Part shown: in pieces, positions 11,342 through 23,000 of the stretch
Layout: each line of letters opens with the position of its first letter
Numbering within the stretch: position 1 is the first letter of the stretch
Assembly: GCA_959347315.1 (NCBI GenBank)
Contig: OY365807.1
Span: 9,267,147 to 9,331,146, forward strand
Origin: Bimastos eiseni
Taxonomy: Eukaryota > Annelida > Clitellata > Crassiclitellata > Lumbricidae
Reading direction: 5' to 3'
DNA: 64,000 nt
The notes under the pieces: generated by a model
The model's input: only the letters and a program-made list of their open reading frames with translations
Database searches by the model: none
Told to the model about the DNA's origin: nothing
Position numbers and translations under genes: made by a program

Positions 11342-12969
11342 CCCACTTTTTGTCCATTTTAAAAACATGGATGTCATATTAAACCAAAGTTTAGAAGCAA
11401 CAAAATAGAGATTAATGATCCATTATAATGTAATATGAAACTTATATGTTCCATTATAACTTTAAATTGCTATACATTATGTAATAGCCGCCAAAATAGT
11501 TGCACGTTTCAACTGTAATTTTAGTTTTTATTTGTGAATGAAAATAATACCATATTTCAAGAAAGAATGAATTTATGGAATAATTAAAGTTAGGTCTACT
11601 CCATCCAGAAATTTGCGCAAATCGAATGACATTCGTGACTGGTAAATATAGGCCTACATGTAGGCCAATCTAGTTCCGCATAATAATTTTATTTACAATA
11701 GATATTCAATTGTTGATCGAGTTTGCTTGTCATATTGCTAATCTTATGTTTCAATGCAACTTGCTTGGCAAATATAATTTTACCACTGGTTTCACGATAT
11801 TATTATATAAAATCCACACGATATTTAGACCCTATTATTTTTTGTTTTCAACTTTGAATAGTTCTAATATAATAAGAATTGCTCAAAGTTAATAATAATT
11901 ACACGTAAGGAACACGAAATATATAAAATCGCTTCCGATTTTATAAACGTTTCACAATTATTTTAAAAGACCTCGCCAATCCAATGTAAAGAATTTTATC
12001 CACTTAATAACTCCATTTTCATTGGTATCATTGGTCCTTGACCCCACTTTAATCGCCTTCATTTAGATGACGTTGGACTTAGTTGGTGACGTCAGGATCA
12101 GTTCTTTCACTGAGTAGCATATTAAGATGAGTTGAATAGTTTTACTTTGTTCGCATCGCCTTATAATATTATTTACCGTTTAAGTATGTCATATTTTACA
12201 ATGTTCGTCTGCCTGATAAATGCCTAATTTCATTTGAAAGTTTACGCACTTTGCGCACATTATTGATTGTTGGTTATATACTGAGGCAGTCTGAGGGTGT
12301 AGACTTGTCACTTTAGGATAGATTTCAAACCGTTGTATCCGTTAAATTGGCTCTTTTTAAAATAGAAGAGAAAACAGCTTGGGAATAGTTTATTTCACAC
12401 AAATAATACAGAATAACTGTCACGAATTGTAGTCTAGGTATTGCCAGTAGGCTACGCTGCGATTTATCTGAGACGGTTTAATTGTTTACTTTGCATTAGT
12501 TTGCATGTTTTAATGTGTTGACGCAGATAATAATAATTATTTCAATGGCACACTATGATTCATCCACATTATATCACTGTTGCTATTGAAATGGTTATAT
12601 TGGGCCGACTAACCCATGCCCAAAACAAAGAAAATGAAGTCGAAAACATTTCATGACAATAGTAAGCAACCTCTTGGTGTAATATTAGGCGTGGCTCTTG
12701 TTGCTAGCCACTCAAGGATTAGTCACTCTAGAGACTATATGTATTTACGAAGATAATCAAAATAGTGAGTTTGGATCACAGCTACAATATTGTGAATCAT
12801 GACAATTGCTTATTTTTTCCTTGCTATTTCTGTTGACCTGCTCATATTACCATTTTTTGTTCAAATAGCTCAACTGATAAACTTATGCCTCTTGCAAATA
12901 ATACGTGATGAAGACAGGCGGTACTACAATGACGATGATTATGTGATGTTAAAGATTTGAAAATGAATG
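11342..12969. other. No gene seen
   Basis: AT-rich sequence. Short open frames lack support. It may include upstream exons or promoter of the zinc-finger locus, but none can be recognised. Confidence 0.45.
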
Positions 12970-14430
12970 CATGTCTAGGAAAAACCATACGAGTGGAGTC
13001 TGTGTCACATGATATTCGCTCGGCTGTCTCGTAAGCTGACTCATGAAAAGACCCACATTGGAGAAAAACTATATGCATGTAACTTATGTAAAATAAACAT
13101 TCACATGTGAGTCATGTTAGACCATGCAGGGTCCCGCACTTGAGAAAACCGTTTAAGTGGTGTTAGTGCAATAAGTCATTTGCACAGAAATCTCATCAGT
13201 TAACACATAAAAAACCCTGTGCACAGATGTTTTCACACGAATTTAATCGTTTGAGACACGAACAGACTCGCACTGGAGAAAAACCATATAAGTCCAGTGT
13301 GTGTATCAAGTCATGCACACGTAAAGCTCATCAATTAACACATGAAAGAACCCACACAGGAGAAAAACCATATAGGTGCAGCTTGTGTCACAGGTCGTTT
13401 GCACGCAAAGATTATCAGTTAGCACATGAAAGAACCCACACTGGAGAAAAACCATATAAGTGCAGCTTGTGTGATAAACCGTTTGCACAGAAGTCTCATC
13501 AGTTAACACATGAAAAGACCCACACTGGAGAAAAAACCATATAAGTGCAGCTTGTGTCAAAGGTCGTTTGCACGCAAAGATTATCAGTTAGCACATGAAA
13601 GAACCCACACTGGAGAAAAGCCATATAAGTGCAGCTTGTGTGATAAACCGTTTGCACAGAAGTCTCATCAGTTAACACATGAAAAGACCCACCCTGGAGA
13701 AAAACCATATAGGTGCAGTTACTGTACCAAGTTTTTTGCGAATAAGAATAATCAGCTGAGACATGAAAGGACACATAGGCTTACTGGAGAAAAACCATAT
13801 ACATGTAAGTACAGTTTGTGTCACAAGTCATCTGCGCAGAAATGGAATCTTGAAACACATACAAGCACTCACACTGGAGAAAATCCATACTTACGTCAGA
13901 TATGCAACAAATTGTTCACAAGTCGTCGTGATCTGTATGTGCATGCACACATTCACACGATTGATAAGCGATGCAAATCCAAGTTACGTCAGACAGCATT
14001 TGCATGCGTTCAAGATCTTGAAAATCACGTGAAATGCCACGATAACTCTGAATTAAGTCGTACAGCATATGCACGCTGCGCTAGTCTAAAGGTCGAATGC
14101 AAGACACATTCAGAGGAAAATTCAGGTAATTGTTCAGGGTTGTTGTTCTTAGGCAGGACTGATAAAGATCTTGCGGGTAGTTCACTGGAATCAGGCGTCA
14201 ATGATAATAATAGTGCTATCGGAAGGAAGTTGCCGCCAACGGAAACTAAGTCAATGAAGTCATGTATAGATGTAAAACAAATCTTTGGAGGTCAGTCGGC
14301 TATAATTGGTCCTCATATTGTTCAGTTCTTTTCGAGACCTTATGGATGCGGACACTGCAATGAAACGTTTGAAATTGAAACGGATTTTACGGATCATTGT
14401 TGTAAACACTACTGTGATCATCCTCGGTAA
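12970..14430 (+). pseudogene. C2H2 zinc-finger array, frameshifted and decayed at both ends
   Basis: Classical fingers with TGEKPY linkers run from about 13340 to 13760. Five match the C-x2-C-x12-H-x3-H pattern, with cores such as CSLCHRSFARKDYQLAHERTH, so the ancestral role was DNA binding. The array is broken: a linker near 13530-13536 has six A instead of five, moving the frame from 13227-13544 to 13510-14430. Upstream finger remnants (12970-13226) contain in-frame stops. Downstream fingers have lost cysteines (YLRQIC) or gained residues (CKYSLC), and one good finger remains near the end (YGCGHC). The stop at 14428-14430 overlaps a possible splice donor (cg|gtaaga), so the last exon may be elsewhere. 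The extra A could be an assembly error; the decayed flanks argue for a pseudogene or a fast-changing family member. Confidence 0.65.
13364..13701 (+). repeat. Recent tandem duplication of a two-finger module
   Basis: Two units of about 168 bp, offset by 169 bp, are almost identical; only a few bases differ over the finger pair RSFARKDYQLAH plus DKPFAQKSHQLTH. The extra A that shifts the frame lies at the junction of the units. Confidence 0.85.
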
Positions 14431-15303
14431 GATACGTTTCTGGAACTATATGAAATTCGTCACCTAAGCTACTTTCCTTTCAAACGGGAACTTGAATAAT
14501 TCGCAACGTTTCGAATGTGCTTTAAATTTGTTTATTTCACTCCAATGAGACAATGAAAATGATAACTAATAACGCGTGTGGAAATTCTCACGTTTATTAC
14601 GAAGTTACTTATTATGGAATATACAAGTATAATGTCGAATTTCTTTGTGGGATTGTCCAAATGTGTGTGATTGGTTTGCATTTTAACAACAGTAATTTTG
14701 AGTGAACAATATACTCGCCTTGTCGCATTTGCCTGGCGACTACAATGCAGCTCGAATATCGCGAATTATATTGCTTAGAAAGTCGTGATCCATAAGGTAC
14801 CTAGCTATCATTTAATTTTAGGCCAGCAAATAAGGATCAGTGTATAGAGTTTCGTATGCTTCGCGAAAATCGTGATCACCCATGGACTTGCTTTCGGTTC
14901 TTTAGCAGATCCAAAACTTTTCACATGTTTCACGTTAATCGATGGAATGAGTTAATTAGGTCAAATGTAAGGCGCAGATTTGCTGGTTTTCAATTGCATT
15001 GTTTTGATTTATTTGAAATCGAACAAAAGTGTTCTTGTTATGTTTTATGGCAACTCCATTTTATTATGGTGACCATTCGAGAGAATGGATTTTGTCCAAC
15101 TAGCCTATCTCGTGCGATTGGTACCGATAACAACACCCTCTTAAATCAGCTCAATAAATCCGGTAGGATAACGACGCCTATAGAGTCTCAATGATTCATT
15201 GGATGTAACGACTAACGACCAAGAGAACCTAGACCATGACTCTTCAAATCAATCGCCGTTGTCTGTGTTTTACCGTGGAATAAAACAATTCTTGCCAAAA
15301 TCT
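14431..15303. other. No gene seen
   Basis: A 112-codon open frame at 14856-15194 has no recognisable domain or splice support. Confidence 0.45.
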
Positions 15304-15380
15304 ATACAAGAATTATTTTCAGTCATCCGACTTCTATTGAGGCCTAATAGAAGTCGGATGAATGAAAATGATTCTTGTAT
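15304..15380. repeat. Long hairpin: 35-bp arms, 7-nt loop
   Basis: Arms at 15304-15338 and 15346-15380 are inverted copies matching at 33 of 35 positions, with loop gaggcct. The arm carries aatagaagtcggatgaatg, a form of the phrase found in the foldback-like family elsewhere in the window. Confidence 0.85.
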
Positions 15381-15424
15381 GAATAGAATTGGGATTTAAT
15401 CCGATCGAGGCTAAAATGTTATGC

Positions 15425-16209
15425 CTATAGAGATTGAAATTGCGGAATTCCGGTCTTTTATAAATACTGAAATTTGGGAAATTTTCCAGCACAATATCCG
15501 GAATTTCGGAAGTGAAATTATTGGTTTAAATAGCAGTTATTATTATTATTATCATTATTCATTGAACACAAGATGCAGAACTATGTTTTATTTACATAAT
15601 TATTATATTTATGAATTTATGAACATGATAGGCCTATAGCCTAGTAGGCCCTATATTTCATGTTTAGCTCTCTACAAAGATACACAAGCCATGCAAAGGC
15701 TACTGATGAGGAGTAGTCTGTTAGCATTATTTTTGATTGAACACCTGTAGCAAGTAGCTACTGTGTTGAAGCTGATCATGCGTTTTCTGCTGAGCCTGCC
15801 GGTGTTAGACCTATCTGCTCCAGGTTGCAGACTCGGTGATGAAACCTTGGACTCATTGTGCTTCAAGCGTTCATATTTTCAGAAGGATGCCTGCTGCATT
15901 ATGGATTCATTAGCACGGTGGATTATAGGCTATATATGTGTTCTTTAAATTTGTAACTTTTTATCTATTTCTTTGACCATTGCCACTAAATATTAACTTT
16001 GTGATACCATCGACGCTACTTCCGCGTAAGTTTGGTATTATACTAGTTAAGACGATAGAAATTTTTTATTTGAATTTGATAGGAATTTGTTGGAAATTGA
16101 CAGTAATAGTCGGTCAATACGTTCAAAATGAGAATTCCGGAATAATTCCGGAATTTTACCGAAAAAATTCCTGATAAATGATTAAGGTCCGGAATTGCAA
16201 TCTCTATAG
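15425..16209. mobile_element. MITE-like element, 785 bp, with terminal inverted repeats and 6-bp target duplication
   Basis: The ends are perfect 12-bp inverted repeats (ctatagagattg / caatctctatag), extended inward by imperfect inverted sequence rich in gaattccgg and aaaatttcc. The hexamer TTATGC flanks both sides (15419-15424 and 16210-16215). The interior has no transposase. The superfamily cannot be assigned from the ends alone. Confidence 0.75.
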
Positions 16210-16309
16210 TTATGCTTATGGATAATGGAGGATGTACGTAGGCCTAGCCTATTTTATGAAAACTAATCATTCTCGTTGGAAGTTGGTAACTTGGATTGAT
16301 GAAAATATA

Positions 16310-16395
16310 ATTATTGTTGCTCATAACAGAAGTAGGATTGATGAAACGACTTCTTGCTAAAGTAGGAGTTGAATTGATGAAAACCAACAATGCAA
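16310..16395. repeat. Degenerate copy of the 'agaagttggattgatgaaa' repeat
   Basis: Two units, agaagtaggattgatgaaac and ggagttgaattgatgaaaac, lie about 40 bp apart, as in the related loci at 3565, 15304, 36270 and 48120. Confidence 0.4.
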
Positions 16396-16679
16396 CAATA
16401 GCAAATAATTTTGGACAATGAAATAATATTGTGGATTACCCCTTCTTCACTAATGTCTTTATCGTCAACAATGTATCAGACTGACGTGTTAGAGCTACGG
16501 TAACCCTCGATTAAAGAGGAGATGCTCAATAGGCCTACATACCCGGGATCGATGCCCGCAACCCTCGCAATTGAGTTTCGGCTAATCGTTTCTATCGTTA
16601 GGCGGCGTTGAAAAATGAAAAATAGAACGTAATGGACGCATTACATGGCCGGCATGCATACATAGTGAATATATAGTGT

Positions 16680-17065
16680 AACTCCAGTTTCAAAACTGGG
16701 AGGGCAAAGCCCTCCCCCCCCCAGTTTAGTGCTTAGTGCCCCCCATGTTCCCCCCATGTTCCCCCTTCTTTTTTATGCTTATCCAATGGCTTTGTAAGAT
16801 TACCCTTTTTAATATAATTTATGCCCCCATTTTTCAAATTTTTGGAGAGGGCAAAATTCAAAAAGTGGAAGGTAAAAAAAATTATTTTAAAAATTATGCC
16901 GCTCCCCCACCCCCTTTTTAAAACCTTCTTACACCTCTGGACAGGCCTACTTTTAGCAGCCGAGGAAAAACATATGGGGTTTGGCGACCCCAAAATCTTA
17001 CCCCTTTCCAATTTTTTGGATGAAACTTCGCGCAAACGCACCACAATTACGCCATATTGCTGCAT
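16680..17065. other. Low-complexity C-run and A-run block, no gene
   Basis: Starts with two short palindromes (ccagtttcaaaactgg and ggagggcaaagccctcc), then C-runs and repeats of ccccatgttc. The rest is A/T-rich. Possibly a decayed repeat; no coding support. Confidence 0.4.
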
Positions 17066-17332
17066 CCATTCATTCTAATTATAGCAATGCCGAACTTCGT
17101 GTTTTGTGTGAAATAATGAGATTGTGCATAGCCAATGGTATCGATATAAAATCAGTGTCTATTCAAACTCAGCCTGACTTAAACGAAGGTAGCACGCACG
17201 AATAAAACTTAACTAAGTCGCCATCACGTGATGAGATCTAGATTGGGAACAATCGGATTCGTCGCCAATTTAGGCTGAGACAGCACGCATTAATGCTGAG
17301 CTAAACTGGCTTAGCAAGAAGCAAAGCATATG

Positions 17333-17530
17333 GATAAAGGTATTTGGTCAGTAACGCGGAGCATCCGGGTTCGAATAAATGAGTAAACGATTGATTGATT
17401 TATGGAACCATTCAGGCGGTTGGGCTACACTTTACAGAGACATTTACCAAGTCCTTCACTCACAATAAATTGCTCAGGGTTATCGATGCTCTGTCGTATG
17501 TTCGTGTGCACTTCTGAACTTATTAATCGT
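17333..17530 (+). mobile_element. Worn SINE copy, plus strand
   Basis: Contains a B-box-like ccgggttcgaa (17368-17378) after ggtcagtaacgcggagc. About 65 bp later come aagtccttcactcacaat, attgctcag and gtgtgcacttctga, in the same order as in the SINE at 8217-8428 read on its own strand. Confidence 0.5.
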
Positions 17531-18640
17531 AAATCGTAATTTCAAAACTTCTAATGTGCTACCAGCTTATTCACGAGCGCTGAAGGAAGAAGAGAACTAT
17601 CAAACACAGTCGTTGTTTTATTTAGTTACAACGTAGTGGAGTTAGTGAACCTAAATGGCTCCTTCATTAAATAAATCTTATAGACAGCAGATGCATTCTT
17701 TGGCATTGATATATCTAATTCTAGTTATCTATGCTCACTAGGTGGCGCAAGGGCATTGGTGTAATATGTAATCTGATTAGAAACTTTGTTTAATTAGCGT
17801 TTCCTGTAAATTATTTCGATATCGTTGGAGATTTACCCGACCGATAAAAGTAATTAATTAAGGTAAGGATTCGTATAAGGTAACTTGTTTAAAAAAGTGT
17901 TAATATGGCTTGTTGTCGAAACACTCAAGATATGTAATCGTGTCTTTGCCATTCCCTGTTCGACACCTGTAAAGTTTACAGATTGGCTGCGTAGAAAAGT
18001 CAAGTGTTGGGTGATCTTGTAAGTATTTAAATAGTTTGTATATTTTTATATGCAAGCGCATCTTGTTTGTGTGTGGTAGTGCAGATAATATAAGTTGTTG
18101 GCTATTGAGCGCAAAGATCTCGAAACATTGTAAAGTGTCATTCCACAATCGAATTAGTAAAACTCGGCAATTTCGAAGGACAATTTGAACGCCTTGCATA
18201 GTCGGCTTGCATCGCCATACATTTTCATGCTCATTTACAGATTATTCGATATTATTTAAGGATAATAAATATGACTTTGGCTAATATTGGATATTCAGAG
18301 CGAAAATGTCCGTCCCTTACTCTTGAATTTAACGTTCTCAGCTTGTCGTAAGTCAGATATCCCACAAGGGATATCGGTATTTCGTTCAACAGAAACATTT
18401 GTGATGCACCTATGTCAATGAATATGACTCTCTCGGACTCAATAGACAACGTAGCCTATCTTTAGTGATGCTGATTCAATGAAGTGACTGTTAGTAAATT
18501 GGAGCAGGCATAATTCTTGTCTATGCGATGGGCTACAGTGTGACAACAGCTTCATTGTCTCCAATAAACGAATATTGTTTTCATTACATGCTTGAGCTCT
18601 GGGAGCAGACCTATTACATTGCTCCCTCATTTTGATGTTA
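17531..18640. other. No gene seen
   Basis: Short frames on the minus strand (for example 17900-18199) have no domain or splice support. Confidence 0.45.
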
Positions 18641-18649
18641 GTGCCACTT

Positions 18650-19330
18650 TGATACCATTGGTCATTTTATCCTCCTACGATGCTCACGCTTACAGGCCTC
18701 TTTTGGTGTCACGGGATACATGCTTGGTTTGGTCCACTCCTTTCTTTCTGACCAATCACAGGTATCTTTAGGCCTTTGTGGTCCCCTATATTTTTGGTCT
18801 CCTGCAGGGATCTGTCTTAGCCCCACTTATTTATGGTCTTTATACAACTGACTCGAGTTGCTTTCTAGTGCAAAATTTACTTATGACATCCAGGCCATAA
18901 CCTGATCGCCAAAGCGACTACCCTGGTTGATGGGTGTGTGTATGAATTGGATGTCCTCAAACCATCTTTGGTTGAATTCTGATCAGACCCATTTTAGTTG
19001 GCTCAGTGGTTAGATTCTAATCTCTGGAATTGTTCTCGCTGTATTGGTCCTTTTGTGACAACACATTCTCTCCCAATGTTTCACTAATTTAACAAGCTGT
19101 GTTGTTGTCTGCCGAACCAGTAGATGAACAAAACTTGCTGGCGGTGATGATGATTATACTAGGTCAAGAGGTAACACACCTTACTGACCTTTGACAAGTT
19201 AACAATGTACAACATTGGCCTACAGACTGCTATCGCCTCTGTCAGATCCGTTCTGTACATGGAACCTCGCTTTCATTTTCTCCAGAATCAGTTTTGAAAT
19301 GCTATCTATTTTGGTCTGGACTCTTCTCTT
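18650..19330 (+). mobile_element. Relic of a CR1/L2-like non-LTR retrotransposon (reverse transcriptase)
   Basis: No long frame survives, but translation across frames recovers ordered pieces of a non-LTR reverse transcriptase. These are FGVTGYMLG...SFLSDQSQ near 18690-18770, a remnant of the GVPQGSVLGP region ending LYTTD near 18850, WMSSNHLWLNSDQTHFSWL near 18950-19010 and QIRSV near 19245. Stops and shifts are many. The clade call rests on these familiar phrases from CR1/L2-type elements. The relic may reach 19640. Confidence 0.65.
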
Positions 19331-19886
19331 GACTTTAAACTGACATCCTGACACTTGGATGTATATGTCTGCCTATATATGTGCGATACCCTGCAATGGT
19401 TGCGTGTCCCTCAATGCACTGAATTTAAGATTTAGGAACTGCTTGGTGAGAATTGCCCGATCTTATTTTGGCTCACGGTGTATCTGTTCCTGACCTCAGG
19501 TCAGACAATCATGGTAACCTTCCTGGTAAAACTTAGGCTGAGCTAGTCAGCATATCTCATTCTGTGTTCCACAAGCTCTGGAAGTCTATGTCTTGTTGGT
19601 CGGGATTGCTACTGATGAGTCTTTTCTTGAAGTTTTGGAAATGTGGGATTGCCAAGCTTTATAGCATTTGTGAGGTTATCAAACTTTGCAATTATAATTT
19701 TCAGATACATGCACACTTATACATAATTCAACTGTAGGTATGAATTTATGAGGCTTGCCTCAGATCCTGAAAAACAATTGTGAATTGCTTACACCATCTG
19801 ACTTTCAGCACTGATTGACAAATGACACCACTTTCTTAAAATATTTCTTCAAGGGATTGTCCAAGTCATTCGGTTTCATCATTGAG

Positions 19887-20095
19887 ATGTCGAATTCGTT
19901 CCTTGGGAAGATTTTTCCGAAGAAGAAAACCCGGAGCCGAGCTTCCGACGACTCCTCGGAAGGATCGCCGGAAATGGAGATTTCTGGTCCGACTGACGTG
20001 ACCCACCACTGCCATGTCAAGGTTGACCCATCTACTGGAGAATTCCTTGGCTTACCACAGACATGGTTGATGTGGCTGAAGACCTCTAATATCAG
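19887..20095 (+). CDS. PAK: PAK exon 1: start and CRIB motif
   Basis: Starts at ATG 19887 ([14 protein letters not shown]) and ends at atcag|gtaaat in phase 2. An acceptor at 19808 (gactttcag|cactg) suggests the exon begins upstream with 5' UTR spliced from an unseen leader exon. Confidence 0.8.
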
Positions 20096-23000
20096 GTAAA
20101 TTCAGGTGATGTATAAGTAGAAATCAAGTGAATATATGAAAGAAGTTTAAGTGAATAATATTCACTTCAATTCCATCATATTCACGTCTTGATTATGTGG
20201 GAAATACCAGTTATATTTTAGATGAATATGGTGCAAATATATAAAGTGAATTTGTAAATATTTATTAACTATCAAATATGTATATTAGGTAGACACTGAT
20301 TTAATATTTTCAGAGTACATGGTAAATATTGGAAAATTGTCTAAAATAATATTATGATGTTTTATATGCTATTACATTTGTTTTATTTGAACAGTGAAGC
20401 AGAGAAGAAAGAGAATCCAGATGCGGTGTACAGCGCACTGAAAGCGTACGACAAGAAACTACAGAAGCAGCAGGGTCACACGCAGAAGTACATGGGTGCA
20501 AGTTCTATGGAGGATCTCAGCGCTCCTTACCTATCCGATTCAGATTCCACGGATGGTCTTCCATGGGACCAGACCAACGTTGACGAGTCTTTGGGGAAGA
20601 TGCAAATATCAGATCGGCAAAAGGACAAGGTTGTAGACTTTTGTTTTGCTAATGTTTAATGATGATATCGATAAAATTAATTATAGTTTTTATTATTATT
20701 ATTATGATGGCTATAATAATAACAAAGAAAGAAAAAATGAACTAAAGTACACAAGTATCCTCATACGTGATAAGAATAATCATTTATTCGTTCCTTCATT
20801 TTGGTACTTATATTGTGCTCTAAATGAACAGTTTTAAGTTTAGTGAGGAATATTTCAGTGAGAGATGCAGTGTGCAGGTGCAACTCTAAAGGGATTCTTT
20901 TCCTGGACTGACTAAGTCATTTACGAGTACACATTATTTTTAATTGTATTGGTAATAACAGTAGCAGTTAAAACAGGCTTTGATTGTAAGTATTCAAGTC
21001 AAAAACAAACTTACTTTTGCTTGACGTTATCTTTCTTTACCTATACAAGAATGAATAATGTGTAAAAATTGTTGGACATTTGTAATTGACCTGGCAATTA
21101 CATTTAGAAGAAATTTGAATGATTTTAGTGGACAACTTTGGAGGATCAAATAATTCTGTCAATGGTTTTTGCTAAAGTTTTAGATCATGAATAATTGTTA
21201 GAGCAATTGTGTAGGCATTTCACAACAATGATGCAGTGGCTGGAGAGCAGGCGGATGGAATGATGAGAATCACGATGCGGCAAAAGTCGGTCCAGCGGAA
21301 AAGGATGACGGATGCAGAGATAATGACAGAACTGAGTGAGTGGCAATTGGTGCCAGGCTTACCTGAGGTTCTGCGATTGCTTTGTCATTCTTGTGCACAA
21401 TTAAGAGCCTGTAATTCATTGCTAAAGAATTATATGTCAGAAATTGGGAATTGTGCATTGAATTTATGAATATGCTTGAAATAGCAATTAATTTATGAAT
21501 ATGTTTTAAGTGGCAGTTAATTTATGAATATACTTGATATGGCAGTGAATTTATGAATATACTTGATTTGGCAGTGAATTTATGAATATACTTGATGTGG
21601 CAGTGAATTTATGAATATACTTGATTTGGCAGTGAATTTTTGAATGTACTTGATTTGGCAGTGAATTTATGAATATACTTGATGTGGCAGTGAATTTATG
21701 AATATACTTGATTTGGCAGTGAATTTTTGAATGTACTTGATTTGGCAGTGAATTTATGAATATACTTGATTTGGCAGTGAATTTATGAATATACTTGATA
21801 TAGCAGTGAATTTATTAATATGCTTGGTATGGCAGTGAATTTATTAATGTGCTTGATGTGGCTGTGAATTTATGAATATGCTTGATATGGCAGTGAATTT
21901 ATGAATATACTTGATTTGGCAGTGAATTTATTAATGTGCTTTATATGGCAGTGAATTTATGAATATGCTTGATAGTTCTTTAGTTTAAGATTAGTTATGG
22001 TCTAATTTATCTTCTTTTTCAATCCTGTTTATTGTGTTTTAATAGTTTTATTGTTTCATCTGTAATCATTGTCAAATTCAAGGGTTTTTTGCATTCAATG
22101 TACCACCTAACAAACAGATTGAGTAATTCGGTTATTTAAAAAAAAAATATTTTGCTATATGCTTATTCTAGTACCTTTCATCTCAACTCGAATCTTCGTA
22201 ATTTTGTTGTACAGGGAAATTAGGGGTTCCTTTTAGCGGGGTTTAATCCCCTTTGGAACTCCTGTTGACCATCTTTGTTTTCAATTGTATAATTTTATTG
22301 TTGACTTCAATTGAACTAATTTCTATTTATTTGACAATGTACTTCTGTTTGCTAATCTTTTGTAAATGTGGCACGATAGTTTCAATAAATTTGATTGGAT
22401 ATGACAGTAAATTTATGAATATACTTGATCTTTTGGTGAATTTATGTTTGTGAAGGATATTAATATTCTGAAATTTGATATTGCCCTTCTCCCACATGTT
22501 TTGCTCAGCACAATTGCAGTTGTACTGCAGAGCAATTGTGCACAAAGAACTTGCTCAAGGTCCCTACACAGTGACTGTTGCCTTGGACGAGGGTCGAACC
22601 CGCTCAGTCAGCGCACACTGTACGTTACGGGCCGACCGCTCTAACTGATCAGACACGGATATGGCAGAGAAATGCATTTATCAGTATCTATAGAATAGAC
22701 AGCTGTAGAATTATCAATGTATGGCTTGGATAATCGTACAGCTGAGTGATCAACATACATGTATACTGTTGCTTGTAATTGCTTTTTAGAGAGACTAGTA
22801 TCAAGAGATAATCCAAAAACAAAGTATGCAGTTCAGCAGAAAGTTGGCTCTGGGTGAGTCAAGCTTAAAATAAACCATTCAATAATCGAGTCTAATTTGT
22901 GATGACATTGAGACTAATCTGATCATTCCAATGTGAAATTGAACATATCTGAGAGATTAGTTGAAGATATTTACTGATTAATGAACAACAGAGACAAATA

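Noticed and set aside
14856..15194. 112-codon open frame
   Set aside because: No start support, domain or splice signal; length expected by chance in AT-rich DNA.
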